From contig OY821520.1 in assembly GCA_963682025.1 (NCBI GenBank), positions 243,781,007-243,845,006 of the forward strand: a DNA stretch of 64,000 nt, given 5' to 3'. This stretch comes from Cordilura impudica. Lineage: Eukaryota > Arthropoda > Insecta > Diptera > Scathophagidae. The position numbers were made by a program, and so were the translations under genes. Below, one piece after another: positions 46,943 to 57,999 of this stretch; the first letter of the stretch is position 1, and every line of letters begins with the position of its first letter. Below the pieces are notes generated by a model, which searched no databases, had not been told where the DNA came from, and worked only from the letters and a program-made list of their open reading frames with translations.

Positions 46943-47064
46943 AAAGCGTCATCTATGTATCACTTATATATGTTTATATTGGGATATTTTTAACGTTTTA
47001 CAGCAAAGGGTTGTTGAATTACCTGAAACAGTTTTTGCTATAAGTGATAAATAGATGACGCTTT
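46943..47064. repeat. 26-bp inverted repeat with 70-base loop
   Basis: The left arm at 46943-46968 (AAAGCGTCATCTATGTATCA + CTTATA) and the right arm at 47039-47064 are inverted copies matching at 25 of 26 bases. This may be a MITE-like foldback. No target duplication is obvious. Confidence 0.75.
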
Positions 47065-48195
47065 CTGTTTGATTTTAAAAAATGACATAAAAAAATTTTT
47101 AATTACTATATGTTTACACATCTTCCCTGTGATCGGACTCACATGATTTTTTTTTTTTAAATTAATACACTCACACATTAGGAGTAGCTACGAGTTATCC
47201 AATTACTCGTGTATGAAGATTTGACAATTTGATTTAGTAGTAGATACGTGTATACATTTTTAAAGATTTTTTCCATATACTTATGTATAGAAAAAATTAA
47301 AGATAATTATAGAAAAAGCTCTTAACATAAGTAACAAAAGAACAGAAAACTACAACAATTTCAGCATTTATTAGTTCTAGCGGTGTTACATAACGAAATA
47401 TGCGTTTTCCAAAGATATAATATAGAATATGGCGAATAAGTATTATATATAATCTTAAACTGTTATTTTATATATATATATACATACATACTTAAAGAAC
47501 TATACCTATAAATTTTTTTTTGAGAGTTAACATTATTTTAGTATAAAAAGATTTTAAATAAAGAGTTACTTGAAAATAAAATATAGTTTGCTTAAAAGAA
47601 TTTTTCTATAAGGATTTAATGAACTTCAAAAAACGTTTGGTTTTAAGATAATTGCTAGGATTTTCTAAACAATACCGCTTTTTGCTAAAGCTACTTTTTG
47701 TAATGAAAACATTGATATCTTGGGGTTTACTTTCCTTTTAATATTAAGGATTGTATTCGATTGAAAGCTTTTTATTATTTCCCTAAAAAATTATCTCTTT
47801 TCTTAGGAAAAATTAATCACTATCAGATTCTTATGTCCTTGGTTTCTTTAAAAGTGAACTGATAATATGAACACAAATATTGTTCTTAATCATTACTTAT
47901 TAATCAAACAATTTATACATATTTTTTCATATTAAATTGTTGACAAAAAGCTTATTATCTAAAACTTTGTTCCTCCTAAAGAGATTTCTAATTTAATGGC
48001 TATTAGAATTACTAATTTCTCATAAAATAAACTGCTGTAGTAAATTGTAAAAACGCTGCAATAATTTAAAAATACTGAGAAAACTTTAAATGATATTTTT
48101 CTTTTAAAATAAAATATACAATATATAATATATAATATATATAATTTAGTAATGTGGAAATAACTTACAAAATCTATTATATAAAATCATAACTA
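47065..48195. other. eag intron, nothing recognised
   Basis: AT-rich sequence with a (TA)n patch at about 47472-47484 and ATATATAAT runs near 48120-48150. No gene seen. Confidence 0.45.
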
Positions 48196-48231
48196 AACAA
48201 GTAAGAAAATTATTAGTGAAGATCGGGAATA
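48196..48231 (+). repeat. Family R micro-fragment with internal deletion
   Basis: AACAAGTAAGAAAATTAT joins directly to TAGTGAAGATCGGGAA, which is an internal segment of family R. Only these two short pieces remain. Confidence 0.65.
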
Positions 48232-48487
48232 CAGAGTGGTCATAAATTTTACAAATATCTGTGGTTTTCTAGAATAACCGCGTATGTAATAAAATCAAAA
48301 TGTTCAGGGGAGCCAAAAAACGTTATATTTGAAATTATGGGCTCGATATAAAGTTTTTAACGGTACTGTATATATGGGCAATAAATACTTTATATAAAAT
48401 TTTGAGTCAAAAATCTTTAGAGGAATAGATCCTAGAGAAGGACGAATAAAACTGTATGCAAATAACACTTAAAGTGTGTGCAGATAA

Positions 48488-48566
48488 AACAACTTATGTC
48501 GACAAACGTCGTTTTCTTTGAAAAAGAAATCTACCAATGCAACCACCCATGTAGACATAAGTTGTT
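48488..48566. repeat. Perfect 13-bp inverted repeat
   Basis: AACAACTTATGTC (48488-48500) and GACATAAGTTGTT (48554-48566) are exact inverted copies, 53 bases apart. It may be a foldback remnant. Confidence 0.6.
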
Positions 48567-49139
48567 GTTGCTTAAAAATGGATTTTTTGTTCGTCAACAA
48601 AAAGTTAACGGGACTTAGGATGAGAATATAACAACTTATCAAGAATAATAGTGACAAAAAATAACGGAAATAAACACACAAGTTTTTATAAGTGGTTATA
48701 AACTGAAAAATAATCCAAAATTATTTTGCATTTTTTTCATTAATAACAACGCATGTCGCTATGTGTCATTTTCTGAGAAAATAATAATAATAATAAAATA
48801 ATAAAATAATTGTCAGCGATCAAACGTAGGTTGACATACGTCGATAGTGCTGCAAATTTATTTAATAAAAATTTAAGTTACGTCGTTATTTAAAGAAAAA
48901 ACTCAGAAATGGTCAATATTACTTTTTTTTTAATTTAACACCTGTAAAGGGCGTTAAAAATTAATATATTTGGCATCTTTAACTGAAAACTGACAAAAAT
49001 GGACATACGCGGTTATTCCAGAAAACCATAGATATATGCTTTCTTCTCTACCACGCACGATTAAAACAAAATAAAAATTTGCATATTAATTATAGTATTA
49101 ATTGAAAAATGTCTGAAACAATGACATTTTGTTAAAAAA
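48567..49139. other. eag intron, nothing recognised
   Basis: AT-rich, with an (ATA)n patch at about 48780-48800. No element or gene. Confidence 0.45.
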
Positions 49140-49696
49140 TTACCATTTATAAAAAAGTACATTTCCTTAATAGAGTAACTTCTTTAAAGAAGAACTTTTA
49201 CTTTAAACTATACTTTTTAAAAAAAAGTACCTCTTATTAACAAAGTACTCTGTTCTGAAAATAACTTTTTATTAAAAACGTACCTTTTACTGAAAAAATT
49301 AAATTTTATTAAAAAAATACCTTTGATTAAAAAATTGCATTCCATTGAAGAGGTATATTTTATCAAAAAAGTTAGCTTTTTAATAAAATTAAAAGCACTC
49401 TTTTTATAAATGTAATCTTTCTATACCTTTTCTTAAAAATCATTTTCTGAAAATAAAAATATTTTTCTTTAAAAAGTACCTCTTCCTAAAACAAGCACTC
49501 TTTCTTTAAAAAAAAACTTGTTATTTCAAAATTACCTTTTCTTAAAACAAGCACCCTTTCTCAAAAAAATATATATTTTCCTACAAAGTACCTTTCTAAA
49601 AAAATGTCTTTTCTTAAGAAAATTTAATTTTTTACGAATTACGTTTTCCTAAAAAAATGCTCTTTCATAAAAACGTAACTTTTTTTAAATAAATAT
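49140..49696 (+). repeat. GTAC minisatellite block
   Basis: Degenerate TTAAAAAAGTACCTTTT-like copies about every 18-22 bases. This block and the one at 51663-52260 flank the family B repeat and were probably one array before its insertion. Confidence 0.8.
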
Positions 49697-50224
49697 TTTT
49701 ATATCCACCACACCTCAGTGGCAGAGGGTATATATAAGTTTGTTATTCCGTTTGTAACGCATCGAAATAAATTCCTGAGACCCCAAAAATATATATTTTC
49801 TTGATCCTTATAACAAGGGAAGTTGATTTACCGATGGCCGCCCGTCCGTCTGTCCGTCTGTCTGTGGAAATCACGATCACGTCGTCAGTATCTAAGCTAG
49901 ACCGCTCGTTTTTGTATAAAATCGTTTACTAACATCCCCAAGGAGTTGCTATTTAAAATCGTCAAAATCGGTCAAAGGGTTCTCGAGCTATGAATGAAAC
50001 TTTGAAAAAACTCTTCAAAAAATAAAATTTTTCAGTGTGTTTGTTGTTTTTCTTAGGATATGGTGTATATGTTGTAATTCTTCGTATTGTTAAAGTCATT
50101 ACAGTTGTTTGTATATAAATACTTTGTATATAAATACATTGGCCTAAGCAAGTTTTACCACATATAATTTTTATCATTACAATTAAATATTAAAAATTAA
50201 AATTTAATAAAAATAAAAAATGGA

Positions 50225-50256
<32 letters not shown>

Positions 50257-50413
50257 GAAAACTGGAAAATGGAAAATGAAAATTGAAAAATTAAAAATGA
50301 AAAATTAAAAATGAAAAATGAAAAATGGAAAATGAAAACTGGAAAATGGAAAATGAAAATTGAAAAATTAAAAATGAAAAATTAAAAATGAAAATTGAAA
50401 AATTAAAAATGAA

Positions 50414-50445
<32 letters not shown>

Positions 50446-50983
50446 GGAAAATGAAAAATGAAAAATTGAAAATCGAAAATCGAAAATGGAAAATGCGAAA
50501 TGAGAAATGGAAAATTAAAAATGAAAATGAAAAATGGAAAATGAAAAGTGGAAAATGGAAAATGAAATATTAAAAATGGAAAATGAAAAATGGAAAATGA
50601 GAAATGGATAATGGAACATAAAATGAAAAATGAAAAATTGAAAATGAAAAATTAAAAATTGAAAAACGAAAATGGAAAAGGGAAAATGGAAAATGGAAAA
50701 TGAAAAATGAAAAATTAAAAATGGGAAATGAAAAGTGGAAAATGGAAAATTAAAAATGGAAAATGAAAAATGGAAAATGAGAAATGGAAAATGGAAAATG
50801 AAAAATGAAAAATAAAAATTAAAAATGGGAAATGAAAAGTGGAAAATGGAAAATGAAAAATTAAAAATGGAAAATGAAAAATGGAAAATGAGAAATGGAA
50901 CATGAAAAATGAAAAATGAAAACTGAAAAATAGAAAATGAAAAATGGAAAATGAAAAATTAAAAAAGGAAAATTAAAAATTAA

Positions 50984-51016
<33 letters not shown>

Positions 51017-51173
51017 TAATATGGAAAATAAAAAATTAAAAATAAAAAAAATGGAAAATTAAAAATTAAAATTGAAAAATGGAAAATGAAAAATGGAAAA
51101 TGAAAAATGGAAAACGGAAAACGAAAAACTAAAAATGGGAAATGGAAAATTAAAAATGAAAAATGAAAATTGG

Positions 51174-51210
<37 letters not shown>

Positions 51211-51216
51211 AGTGAA

Positions 51217-51247
<31 letters not shown>

Positions 51248-51662
51248 GGGAAAATGAAAAATTTTAAATTAAAAATGGCAAATGGAAAATGAAAAATTAA
51301 AAATGAAATATGAAAAATGGAAAGTGGAATACGGAAAATGAAAAATGAAAATATAAAAATGAAAAATGGAAAATGAAAAATGGAAAACGAAAATGAAGAA
51401 TTAAAAATGGAAAATGGAAAATGAAAAATGAAAAATTAAATTTGAAAAATGAAAAATGAAAATTGAAAAATGGAAAATGGCAAATGAAAAGTGGAAAATG
51501 GAAAATGAAAAATGAGAAATTAGAAATGAAAAACTAAAAATGAAAAACGAAAGATGAAAATTGAAAAGTGAAAAACGGAAAATGATAAAAAAGGAAAATT
51601 GAAAATGAAAAATGTGGAGGGTATCAAAGATTCCGCCCAGCCGAATTTAACACTCTTACTTT
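49697..51662 (+). repeat. Family B (GTCY mini-me-like) repeat, copy B2, with internal heptamer minisatellite
   Basis: It starts TTTTATATCCACCACACCTC, with AGTGGCAGAGGGTATATATA downstream, and ends AATGTGGAGGGTATCAAAGA followed by a short stem-loop (TTCCGCCCAGCCGAATTT) and AACACTCTTACTT. Between are CCGTCCGTCTGTCCGTCTGT, the GTCY tetranucleotide tract, and a 1.4-kb A-rich heptamer array. The layout fits dipteran mini-me-type elements, known for seeding microsatellites. It is copied in part at 22982. Confidence 0.78.
50196..51613 (+). repeat. Heptamer minisatellite (ATGAAAA / ATGGAAA)n, about 1.4 kb
   Basis: Units of seven bases, mostly ATGAAAA, ATGGAAA and ATTAAAA, run nearly without interruption. 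The unit variants are grouped into higher-order strings that recur (for example around 50220-50300 and 50320-50400), suggesting unequal exchange or slippage of longer blocks. The minus-strand frame at 50715-50903 is repeat-derived. Confidence 0.92.
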
Positions 51663-52260
51663 TTAAACTTCCTTTGTTAAAAAGTATCTTTTCTTAACGA
51701 AGAGTACCTTTCCCTTAAAAGTACCTTTCCCCTAGAAAGTACCCTTTCTTGCAAAAAGTACTTTTTCTGAAAAATTATGTTTTCTTTAAAAAATGACTTT
51801 TCTTAAGAAAAATACATTTTCTTTAAAAGAAAATTTTCTTTTAAAAAAGTAAATTTTCTTTTAAAACGTAGCTTTGCCTAAGAAAGTACTTCTTAAAAAG
51901 TTAATTTTACTTAAAACGCATCTTTTTTTGAAGTACCTCTCTTCTCAGAAAAAAGTAAATTTTTTTAAAAACGGTACCTTTTCATAAAAGTACCTCTTTA
52001 TAGAAACTGTAGCTTTTCTTGTAAAAGTGCCTCGTCATAAAAAAACCTTTTCTAAAAAAGTACTTCTTCATCAAAAAGAAAATTTTCTTAGAAAAGTAAA
52101 TTAAAAATGTGAATTTTATTAAAAAGCTATCTCTTATCGTCTTAAAAATTACAATTTCTTAAAAAAATATATTTTTTTAAAAAAATGCGTGTTGTTTTTG
52201 TAAAAAATACTATTTTTTAAAGGTATTTATTGTTAAATGAGTACCTTTTCCTAAAAAATT
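51663..52260 (+). repeat. GTAC minisatellite block
   Basis: This continues the array left of the family B insertion, with copies such as TTTTCTTAAAAAGTACC. It ends about 200 bases before the eag pore exon. Confidence 0.78.
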
Positions 52261-52458
52261 ATCGTATTATGTAATTGTTCTTAACTTTTATACTAAATAT
52301 TTGACCTTAAAATTTTAATCAAACGCATATTTCAATTATATTATTCTTTGCACTACCAAAGCGTTATGTAGGAATTCAATAGCACTTTAGCATTTTTTGT
52401 TCGATTTATATAAAAATATATAAGGACGCGGCAACGGAACGTGTTAAAAACACAGCAC

Positions 52459-52531
52459 CTGCAATTATCATCATGCAGATGGTGAACACCTTCTCGTTGT
52501 CCGTCTCGGCGGCAACATTGCCAAACCCCAC
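52459..52531 (-). CDS. eag: eag exon: selectivity filter and start of S6
   Basis: This 73-base exon encodes VGFGNVAAETDNEK and then the first part of S6 (VFTICMMIIA), ending with the first base of an Ala codon. VGFGN is the K+ selectivity filter in its EAG-type form (GFG rather than GYG). The acceptor is ttttttag/GTG and the donor is gcag/gtgctg, phase 1. It is too short to appear as a stand-alone long reading frame and was recognised from the protein and splice sites. The intron to its 5' side splits the pore between Ser and Val of the TS-VGFG segment. Confidence 0.95.
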
Positions 52532-52649
52532 CTAAAAACGAAAACAAAAAATTGGAAAATATTAAAGTAAATTTTATGCTGTTATAAACTTTAATTTGTG
52601 GTTCTTCATAAGCTGTTATATAGCTCATAACAATTGCAAACTAACTTAC

Positions 52650-52802
52650 CGATGTCATGCAAGTCATGGTAAAATATAATGCTGTCACATACATACTCTT
52701 GCGCGAAGGACCATTTATCAGTTCTGTAGAATCGTTATTATAAATATACGAATAAGGAGATTGTGTTACATTGGCCAGTTTCCATAACCAACTATATTGT
52801 AT
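52650..52802 (-). CDS. eag: eag exon: turret and pore helix
   Basis: This 153-base phase-0 exon encodes 51 residues. It starts IQYSWLWKLANVTQSPYSY and ends ALYFTMTCMTS, the pore helix just before the selectivity filter. It carries an NVT glycosylation-type sequon in the turret. The variable part (IYNNDSTELING) differs from Drosophila, as expected for this loop, while SRKSMYVTALYF is conserved. The acceptor is ttacag; the donor is tcg/gtaagt. It is separated from the previous exon by an intron of only 62 bases. Confidence 0.96.
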
Positions 52803-52864
52803 CTGTAAGAAAATATAGAACATTTAAGAAGGACATCTTTTTAATTATATTTTATAATATGTAC

Positions 52865-53211
52865 TCCATTATCAGCATCAGTGCGACCGATAGAATACCA
52901 AATACAAGCCAACCAATGGGCCACCAACATATAGAAACATAGCAATAATATTAACATGGCTGCACCGTATTCCAGATAACGATCCAATTTACGCACAACT
53001 CGACCCAGTCTTAAAAGTCTCACTACTTTCAAAGCACTGAAAAGCGAACCAATACCATCTTCATCACGATCAAAGGCATTGAAGACATCATACGGCAGAC
53101 AACTGAGCAAATCAATGATAAACCAGGATTTTAAATAATTCATGCGTATAACTTTCGGATCACTAACTACTTCACCGCCAGGGCCAACGAATGTGGTGTG
53201 GAAATTTAAAA
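52865..53211 (-). CDS. eag: eag exon: S2-S3 linker, S3, S4 voltage sensor, S5
   Basis: This 347-base exon completes the split Val codon and continues [15 protein letters not shown], the conserved Eag S2-S3 linker. S3 follows ([18 protein letters not shown]), then the S4 voltage sensor with Lys/Arg at roughly every third position ([17 protein letters not shown]), then S5 ([22 protein letters not shown]) and the start of the outer turret (DADNG). The acceptor follows a cacacacag tract. The donor is gga/gtacat, somewhat weak, but it is supported by the phase-0 join to IQYSWLW in the next exon. The protein is almost unchanged from the Drosophila channel, so it is under strong constraint. Confidence 0.96.
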
Positions 53212-54590
53212 CTGTGTGTGAATGAAAAGAAAAAAAAAGGAAACAAAATTTAATTAAACTTAATTATGACAGTTCATATTGTAGTCAATTAAGTGAATCT
53301 TGTTTTCTTATCCTCTTCTGTTTCCTTTGTACCAAAAAAAATTTTGTTTTTGTTGCTGTTTTTAAACACGTTCTTACTGCAATACTTTTCATATCTTAAT
53401 TTATTTATAAACGAAATTTATAATATTCCATTTATGTTCTTTCCACTCATAACACTAATTGAATATTTCATGATGCACAAACAATATATATATTCATATT
53501 TGGGTAAGTACACAGAAGTTGGTTATGATATTGTGACACTGTACTTTGGATGTAAACATGAGCTTGTTTTAGTTTTAGGTTATGAATAAATGTTTAATAA
53601 ATTTAGAGAAATACTAAATGTACATCCAATGGGAAAATTTTATCTGCCCAATAGAAAACTTAACTACCAAAGTGAAAAGAAGTGACAAAAACCTGATAAT
53701 TTTGATGGTCGAAGAATTTCTGTCGAATAATAAATATAAAAATCAATAAAAATTGAACATTAAAAATCTTTTTTGTTTATTTCATTAACTATTTTTTACC
53801 TCAAGCTGGCAAAAAAATCAAATTAGTTGAAACATAATATTAGAAACTATTATGCTATAAAAAACGTATTATAAACTGTTATACTAAAACTGTTATAATT
53901 ATTACTTAATTCAACTTTTTTTGATACGAACTATTTTATTAATTTTATGACCCTTCTTATTTTATTAAAGGTACATATACATATACTGAACTGTTATATG
54001 AAATAGGAACAATAAGAATTATTTATAAAAGCTTTTATATTGTTGTTATGGCTTTTAATATATTTTGTTTAGGTTGGCAATTGAACCAAAAACGAATGTA
54101 AAATATTGCTCAAGGAAAAATTAACTTTCATAAAAAAATCTAAACTATTATTTTTTGGTCATATATTTTTTTTAAAAGTAAAATATTTACAAAAACATAA
54201 ATTTTAATTGTTATACGCAAAACTGTATTTTTTTTTTGCTTACCTTCTAAATTTTAAATAAAAAGCCAATATAACAAAATGTTATACGAAAAATTATCAA
54301 TAAATGTTAAAAAATTGAAAATGCACGTTGCATGTATTATTAATTTACATTTAACCCAGTAACTTTTCTAGAACAAATACCAACGGTTATACTCTTTTTC
54401 TGGCTTTAACTTTATTTTTCTTAGATAATAAATTAAGCTGAAAACTAATATAAACATACATAAATATAAATTGTTATACTGATTTTAGAGCCTTTATTAT
54501 AATTTAAAACTAACATATTTACTAAAAAAAAATATCAAACTCAAACTTTAACTAATAAACGATAAAGGATCAATTGCTTAAACCCCGTTC
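53212..54590. other. eag intron, unassigned
   Basis: AT-rich intron with several AACTGTTATA and TGTTATAC motifs between about 53850 and 54500, perhaps a faint repeat. The 98-codon plus-strand frame at 53293-53589 has no family motif. Confidence 0.45.
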
Positions 54591-56700
54591 CTTAAATAGA
54601 GTTTTTTCTTTAAAGGAGTAGCAATTTATAAAAAAGCAAATTTTTTAAAGGAAATGCCTCTCTTTAAATAAGTAAAATTTCTTAAAAAAAACAATTTTTC
54701 TTACAAAAGAATATTTTTTTACTACTTCTTACAAAAACGGCTTTTTTAAAAAAGTAGATTTTTTAAAAAGTAACTTTTCATAAAAAAAAAACTTAAAAAG
54801 CAAATTTTCTTAAAAGTATCTCTTCCTAAATAAGTAGCTTTCCTTAAAAAAGTAATATTCTTTAGGAAGTACCTTTCGTTAAAAAGTACATTTTCTTATA
54901 AAATACCTTTTCTTAAAAATATTCATTTAGTCAAAAAAGTAATTTTTTTTAAAAAATTGCAACTTCTTAAAAAAGAATACTTTCTCAAAAAAAGTTCGTT
55001 CTTAAATAAAATGACTTTTTTAAATCCATTTTCTCGAAAATGTACCTATTCTTAAAAAACTACTTCTTCTTTAAAAATTCATTTTCTAAAAAAAAGTTCC
55101 TTTTCGTAAGAAACTACCTTTTCTTAGAAAATACCTCTTCTCAAAAAAGGAAATTTTCTTAAAAAAGTCCCATTTCTTAAAAAACGTACCTTTTCTTAAA
55201 AATAATAATTTTGTCAGAAAAGCACTTTTTATAAAAAACGGCATTTTCTTAAAAATGTTCACATTGTTTGAAAAAGTACCTTTTCTTAGAAAAAGTAAAT
55301 TTTCTTAGAAAAAGTACCTTTTATTAGAAAAAGTACCTTTCCTTAGAAAAAGGAAAATTTTCTGACAAAAGTACCTCTTCTCACAAAAGTACATTTTTAA
55401 AAAAGATCCGTTTTCTTAAAAAAGACTTTTTAATGTCCTTAAAAAATACTTATTCCTAAAAAATTAAATTTTCTTAAAATATTAAATTTTCTTCAAAAAG
55501 AACATTTTCTTTTAAAAAATAACTCTTCTTAAAACTTAGGTTTTCTTAAACAGGTACATTTTTTAGAAAAGTACTTTTTCTTTAGAAAGTACATATTTCT
55601 AAAAATGTGCCTTTTCTTAAAAAATAACTTTTTGGAAAATACTTTTCATAGAAAAAGTAACTATTCGTAAAGCAGCACGTTTCTTAAAAAGTGATTTTTA
55701 AAAGAAAATAATAACAATAATACGATAAACGTACAATTGTTATTGAATAGCTTGGCGTTAAGCCCGAAAAAACAGACAACAATATTACAACACAGGCCGA
55801 ATAAATATAATTTTTTAAATGAAAAAACCTTTTCTTAAAAACGTACATTTAAAAAATAACCTCTCTCAAAAAAGTAACTTTTCTTAAAAAAATGATTTTT
55901 CTTAAAAACTTCTTTTTCTTAAAAAAAATGCGATTTCTTAAGAAAGTAAATTTTCTTAAAAAAATACATTTTTCTTAGAAATGTATCCTCTCTTAAAAAA
56001 TTTTTTTTAAAAGTACTTTTTTATTTAAGTACCTCTCTGAAAATATACATTTTCTTGAAAAAGTACATTTTCTTAAAAAAGTGCGTTCTATAAAGGAGTA
56101 CTCTATCGTAAAATTGTATATTTTCTTAAAAAAGAGCCTTTGAATTAAAAACTAATATTTCTATAATAAAGAACGTTTTCTTAAAAAATAACATTTTCTC
56201 AAAAACATAGATTTCTTTAAAGATGTACCTTTTCTTGTGCCTTTTCTTAAAAAAGTACACCTTGTGTTAAAAAGGTTTATATTACTCATCTTTTATCTTT
56301 TATTAAAAATAACATTACCTTACAAAGTAAATTTTCTTAAAAAAATACCTTTTCTTTAAAAATTATTTTTTCTTAAAAGTAAATATGCTTAAAAAGTGCC
56401 TTTTCTTAAAATAACATTTATTCTTAAAAAGTGTTTTCTCTTGAAAAATGCCTTTTCATAAAAAGTGTATTTTCTTAAAAAAGTACTTTTTCTTAAAAAA
56501 GTATCCTTTCTTAAAAAAAGGCACCTTATTTTAAAAAAAGGCACCTTATCTTAAAAAAAAGTAGATTTTCTTAAAAAGTACCTCTTTTTAAAAGTACCTC
56601 TTTTTAAAAGTACCTTTTCTGATAAAACATTATTTTTCTCAAAAAAAGTACCCATTCTAAAAAAAAGCATATCTTCTTAAACAAAGTATCTTCAGAAACT
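54591..56700 (+). repeat. GTAC minisatellite block (about 2.1 kb)
   Basis: The repeat TTTTCTTAAAAAAGTACC in degenerate copies, interrupted at about 55700-55810 by unrelated text. Same family as the 12290-15110 array. Confidence 0.85.
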
Positions 56701-57233
56701 GCTTAACTATTGTTATTTTTTACTTTATTTTCTGCTTAGTCCTAAAAAAACTGTTATAACTTCATAATAAGATTTTATGCAGCTGTAACTTGAGAATTTT
56801 TATCTGTTATACCAAGGATTTTCGATTCATTTGCATAATTTTTTATTAATTTGCAATTAACTTATTTTTAGTTTTATAGAATAACTATTTTACTAAAACC
56901 ATAACTGTTATACTGTGTTACTATTGATTTTATTTACTTAAATTTAATGTACAAACAAATATGTGTTATACTCAAAAAATTTTAATTAATAAGAAACGGA
57001 ACTGACAACGTGTCCGTAATCCAAATTTTATATAAATAAGGTTAAGTTATTCGAGAATCAACTTTCCGCTTTAGTCTGTCTTGAAATGTGCTAATCTTAA
57101 TAAATTTCCGCTTTACTGAACATTTAAAAGTAATCATTAGTAATTAAGAAATTGTCTTTAAGATGACGTAAAATACCATAATGCTGTTGTAGTTTGAGAT
57201 ACAGTAATAAGAATATAAAATGAGGATACTTAC
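56701..57233. other. eag intron next to the S1-S2 exon
   Basis: Plain AT-rich intron sequence with CTGTTATAC motifs as in 53850-54500. Nothing else recognised. Confidence 0.45.
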
Positions 57234-57330
57234 CAATATCAATAAAGAATATAACATCTACAATTGAATCAACAACAAGTAATGAAACATCTTCTGAGGT
57301 TTTATTTTTAAAAGCTACATTATATGGCAC
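57234..57330 (-). CDS. eag: eag exon: end of S1, S1-S2 loop and most of S2
   Basis: This 97-base exon encodes 32 codons plus one base. It begins VPYNVAFKNKTSEDVS and ends in FFIDI, which is the Eag outer S1-S2 loop followed by S2. It contains an NKT glycosylation-type sequon in the extracellular loop. The acceptor is ..tgttttgcag before GTG, and the donor is g/gtaagt. It exits in phase 1, so the next exon completes a Val codon (G+TT). The preceding exon, which should end in the Met codon of S1, was not found in the remaining 6.7 kb. Confidence 0.95.
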
Positions 57331-57999
57331 CTGCAAAACAAAAGAAAAAACAACAACAACAATAATGAAAAATAGATAAATATATAAATTCACTTTAAGT
57401 TGTTTTGCTATTCAAGCTTAAGTTATTTAAAAAGTATTTAAAAAGCTAAAGAGGTAAAAACCACTTCTCGGTGAACCTAAACACAAGATGCTAATCTTCT
57501 ATCTGTATCGGCTACGTGTTGTACCCCTATTGTCTTTGGAAGGATTAACACTTCAGTAATAAATGGCTGCTCTTTTTTATAATCCCAACAGACTTTTAAA
57601 GACCATGCGAATTAATATAAAAAAACTATTATATATGCCGAGTGTGAGAAGAATAAAGATAAACTGCAGTTGCTGGAAATTTTTTTTTTCGAACATGAAC
57701 AAAATATCCATGAACAAAATATCCTGTTTTTTGAAAAGGAAAGCTTGCAGTGCACGTCATGATTAATATTAATTATAAATATTACCTAAGATTAATATTA
57801 AAGTCTTAAATTTTAAAGCTGATTCGCTGCAAAACTGCCTTTAATTTCTTTATAAGTTAAATGTTATAGGAATTGAAATAAGCACTTGGTGAAAAGATTT
57901 ACATTATTCTGTATTATAAATAGGAAAAGGTAAAATTTACCAGTTCATAAAGAAATGTTATATTTTGCTAAAAGAACTAGAATAGTTTTTCTCATGGAG
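57331..57999. other. eag intron upstream of the S1-S2 exon
   Basis: No eag exon encoding S1 or the PAS region is visible. A 67-codon plus-strand frame (57563-57766) has no recognised motif. Confidence 0.45.

Larger units (their letters stand above)
16069..57330 (-). other. eag: eag gene (ether-a-go-go voltage-gated K+ channel), 3' nine coding exons
   Basis: This gene span encodes the pore-forming subunit of an EAG-class (KCNH) voltage-gated potassium channel of the plasma membrane, which controls neuronal and muscle excitability. Nine minus-strand exons join in phase (all splice phases checked) and give about 985 residues: end of S1, S2-S6 with the S4 charge ladder, the VGFGN selectivity filter, the C-linker, the cyclic-nucleotide-binding-homology domain (CNBHD), calmodulin-type helices, a low-complexity linker, a coiled coil and a terminal stop. 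Order and sequence match Drosophila Eag. The N-terminal PAS/cap exons and most of S1 are not found between 57331 and 64000 and probably lie to the right. Introns of about 4-20 kb are filled with repeats, while two introns inside the pore block are only 62 and 118 bases. Identification is near certain. Confidence 0.97.

Noticed and set aside
50715..50903. Periodic FHFPFLI-type peptide on the minus strand
   Set aside because: It is the reverse reading of the ATGAAAA heptamer array.
53293..53589. 98-codon plus-strand frame with hydrophobic stretches
   Set aside because: Hydrophobic residues follow from T-rich DNA; no start context, homologue or splice support, and it lies in an eag intron.
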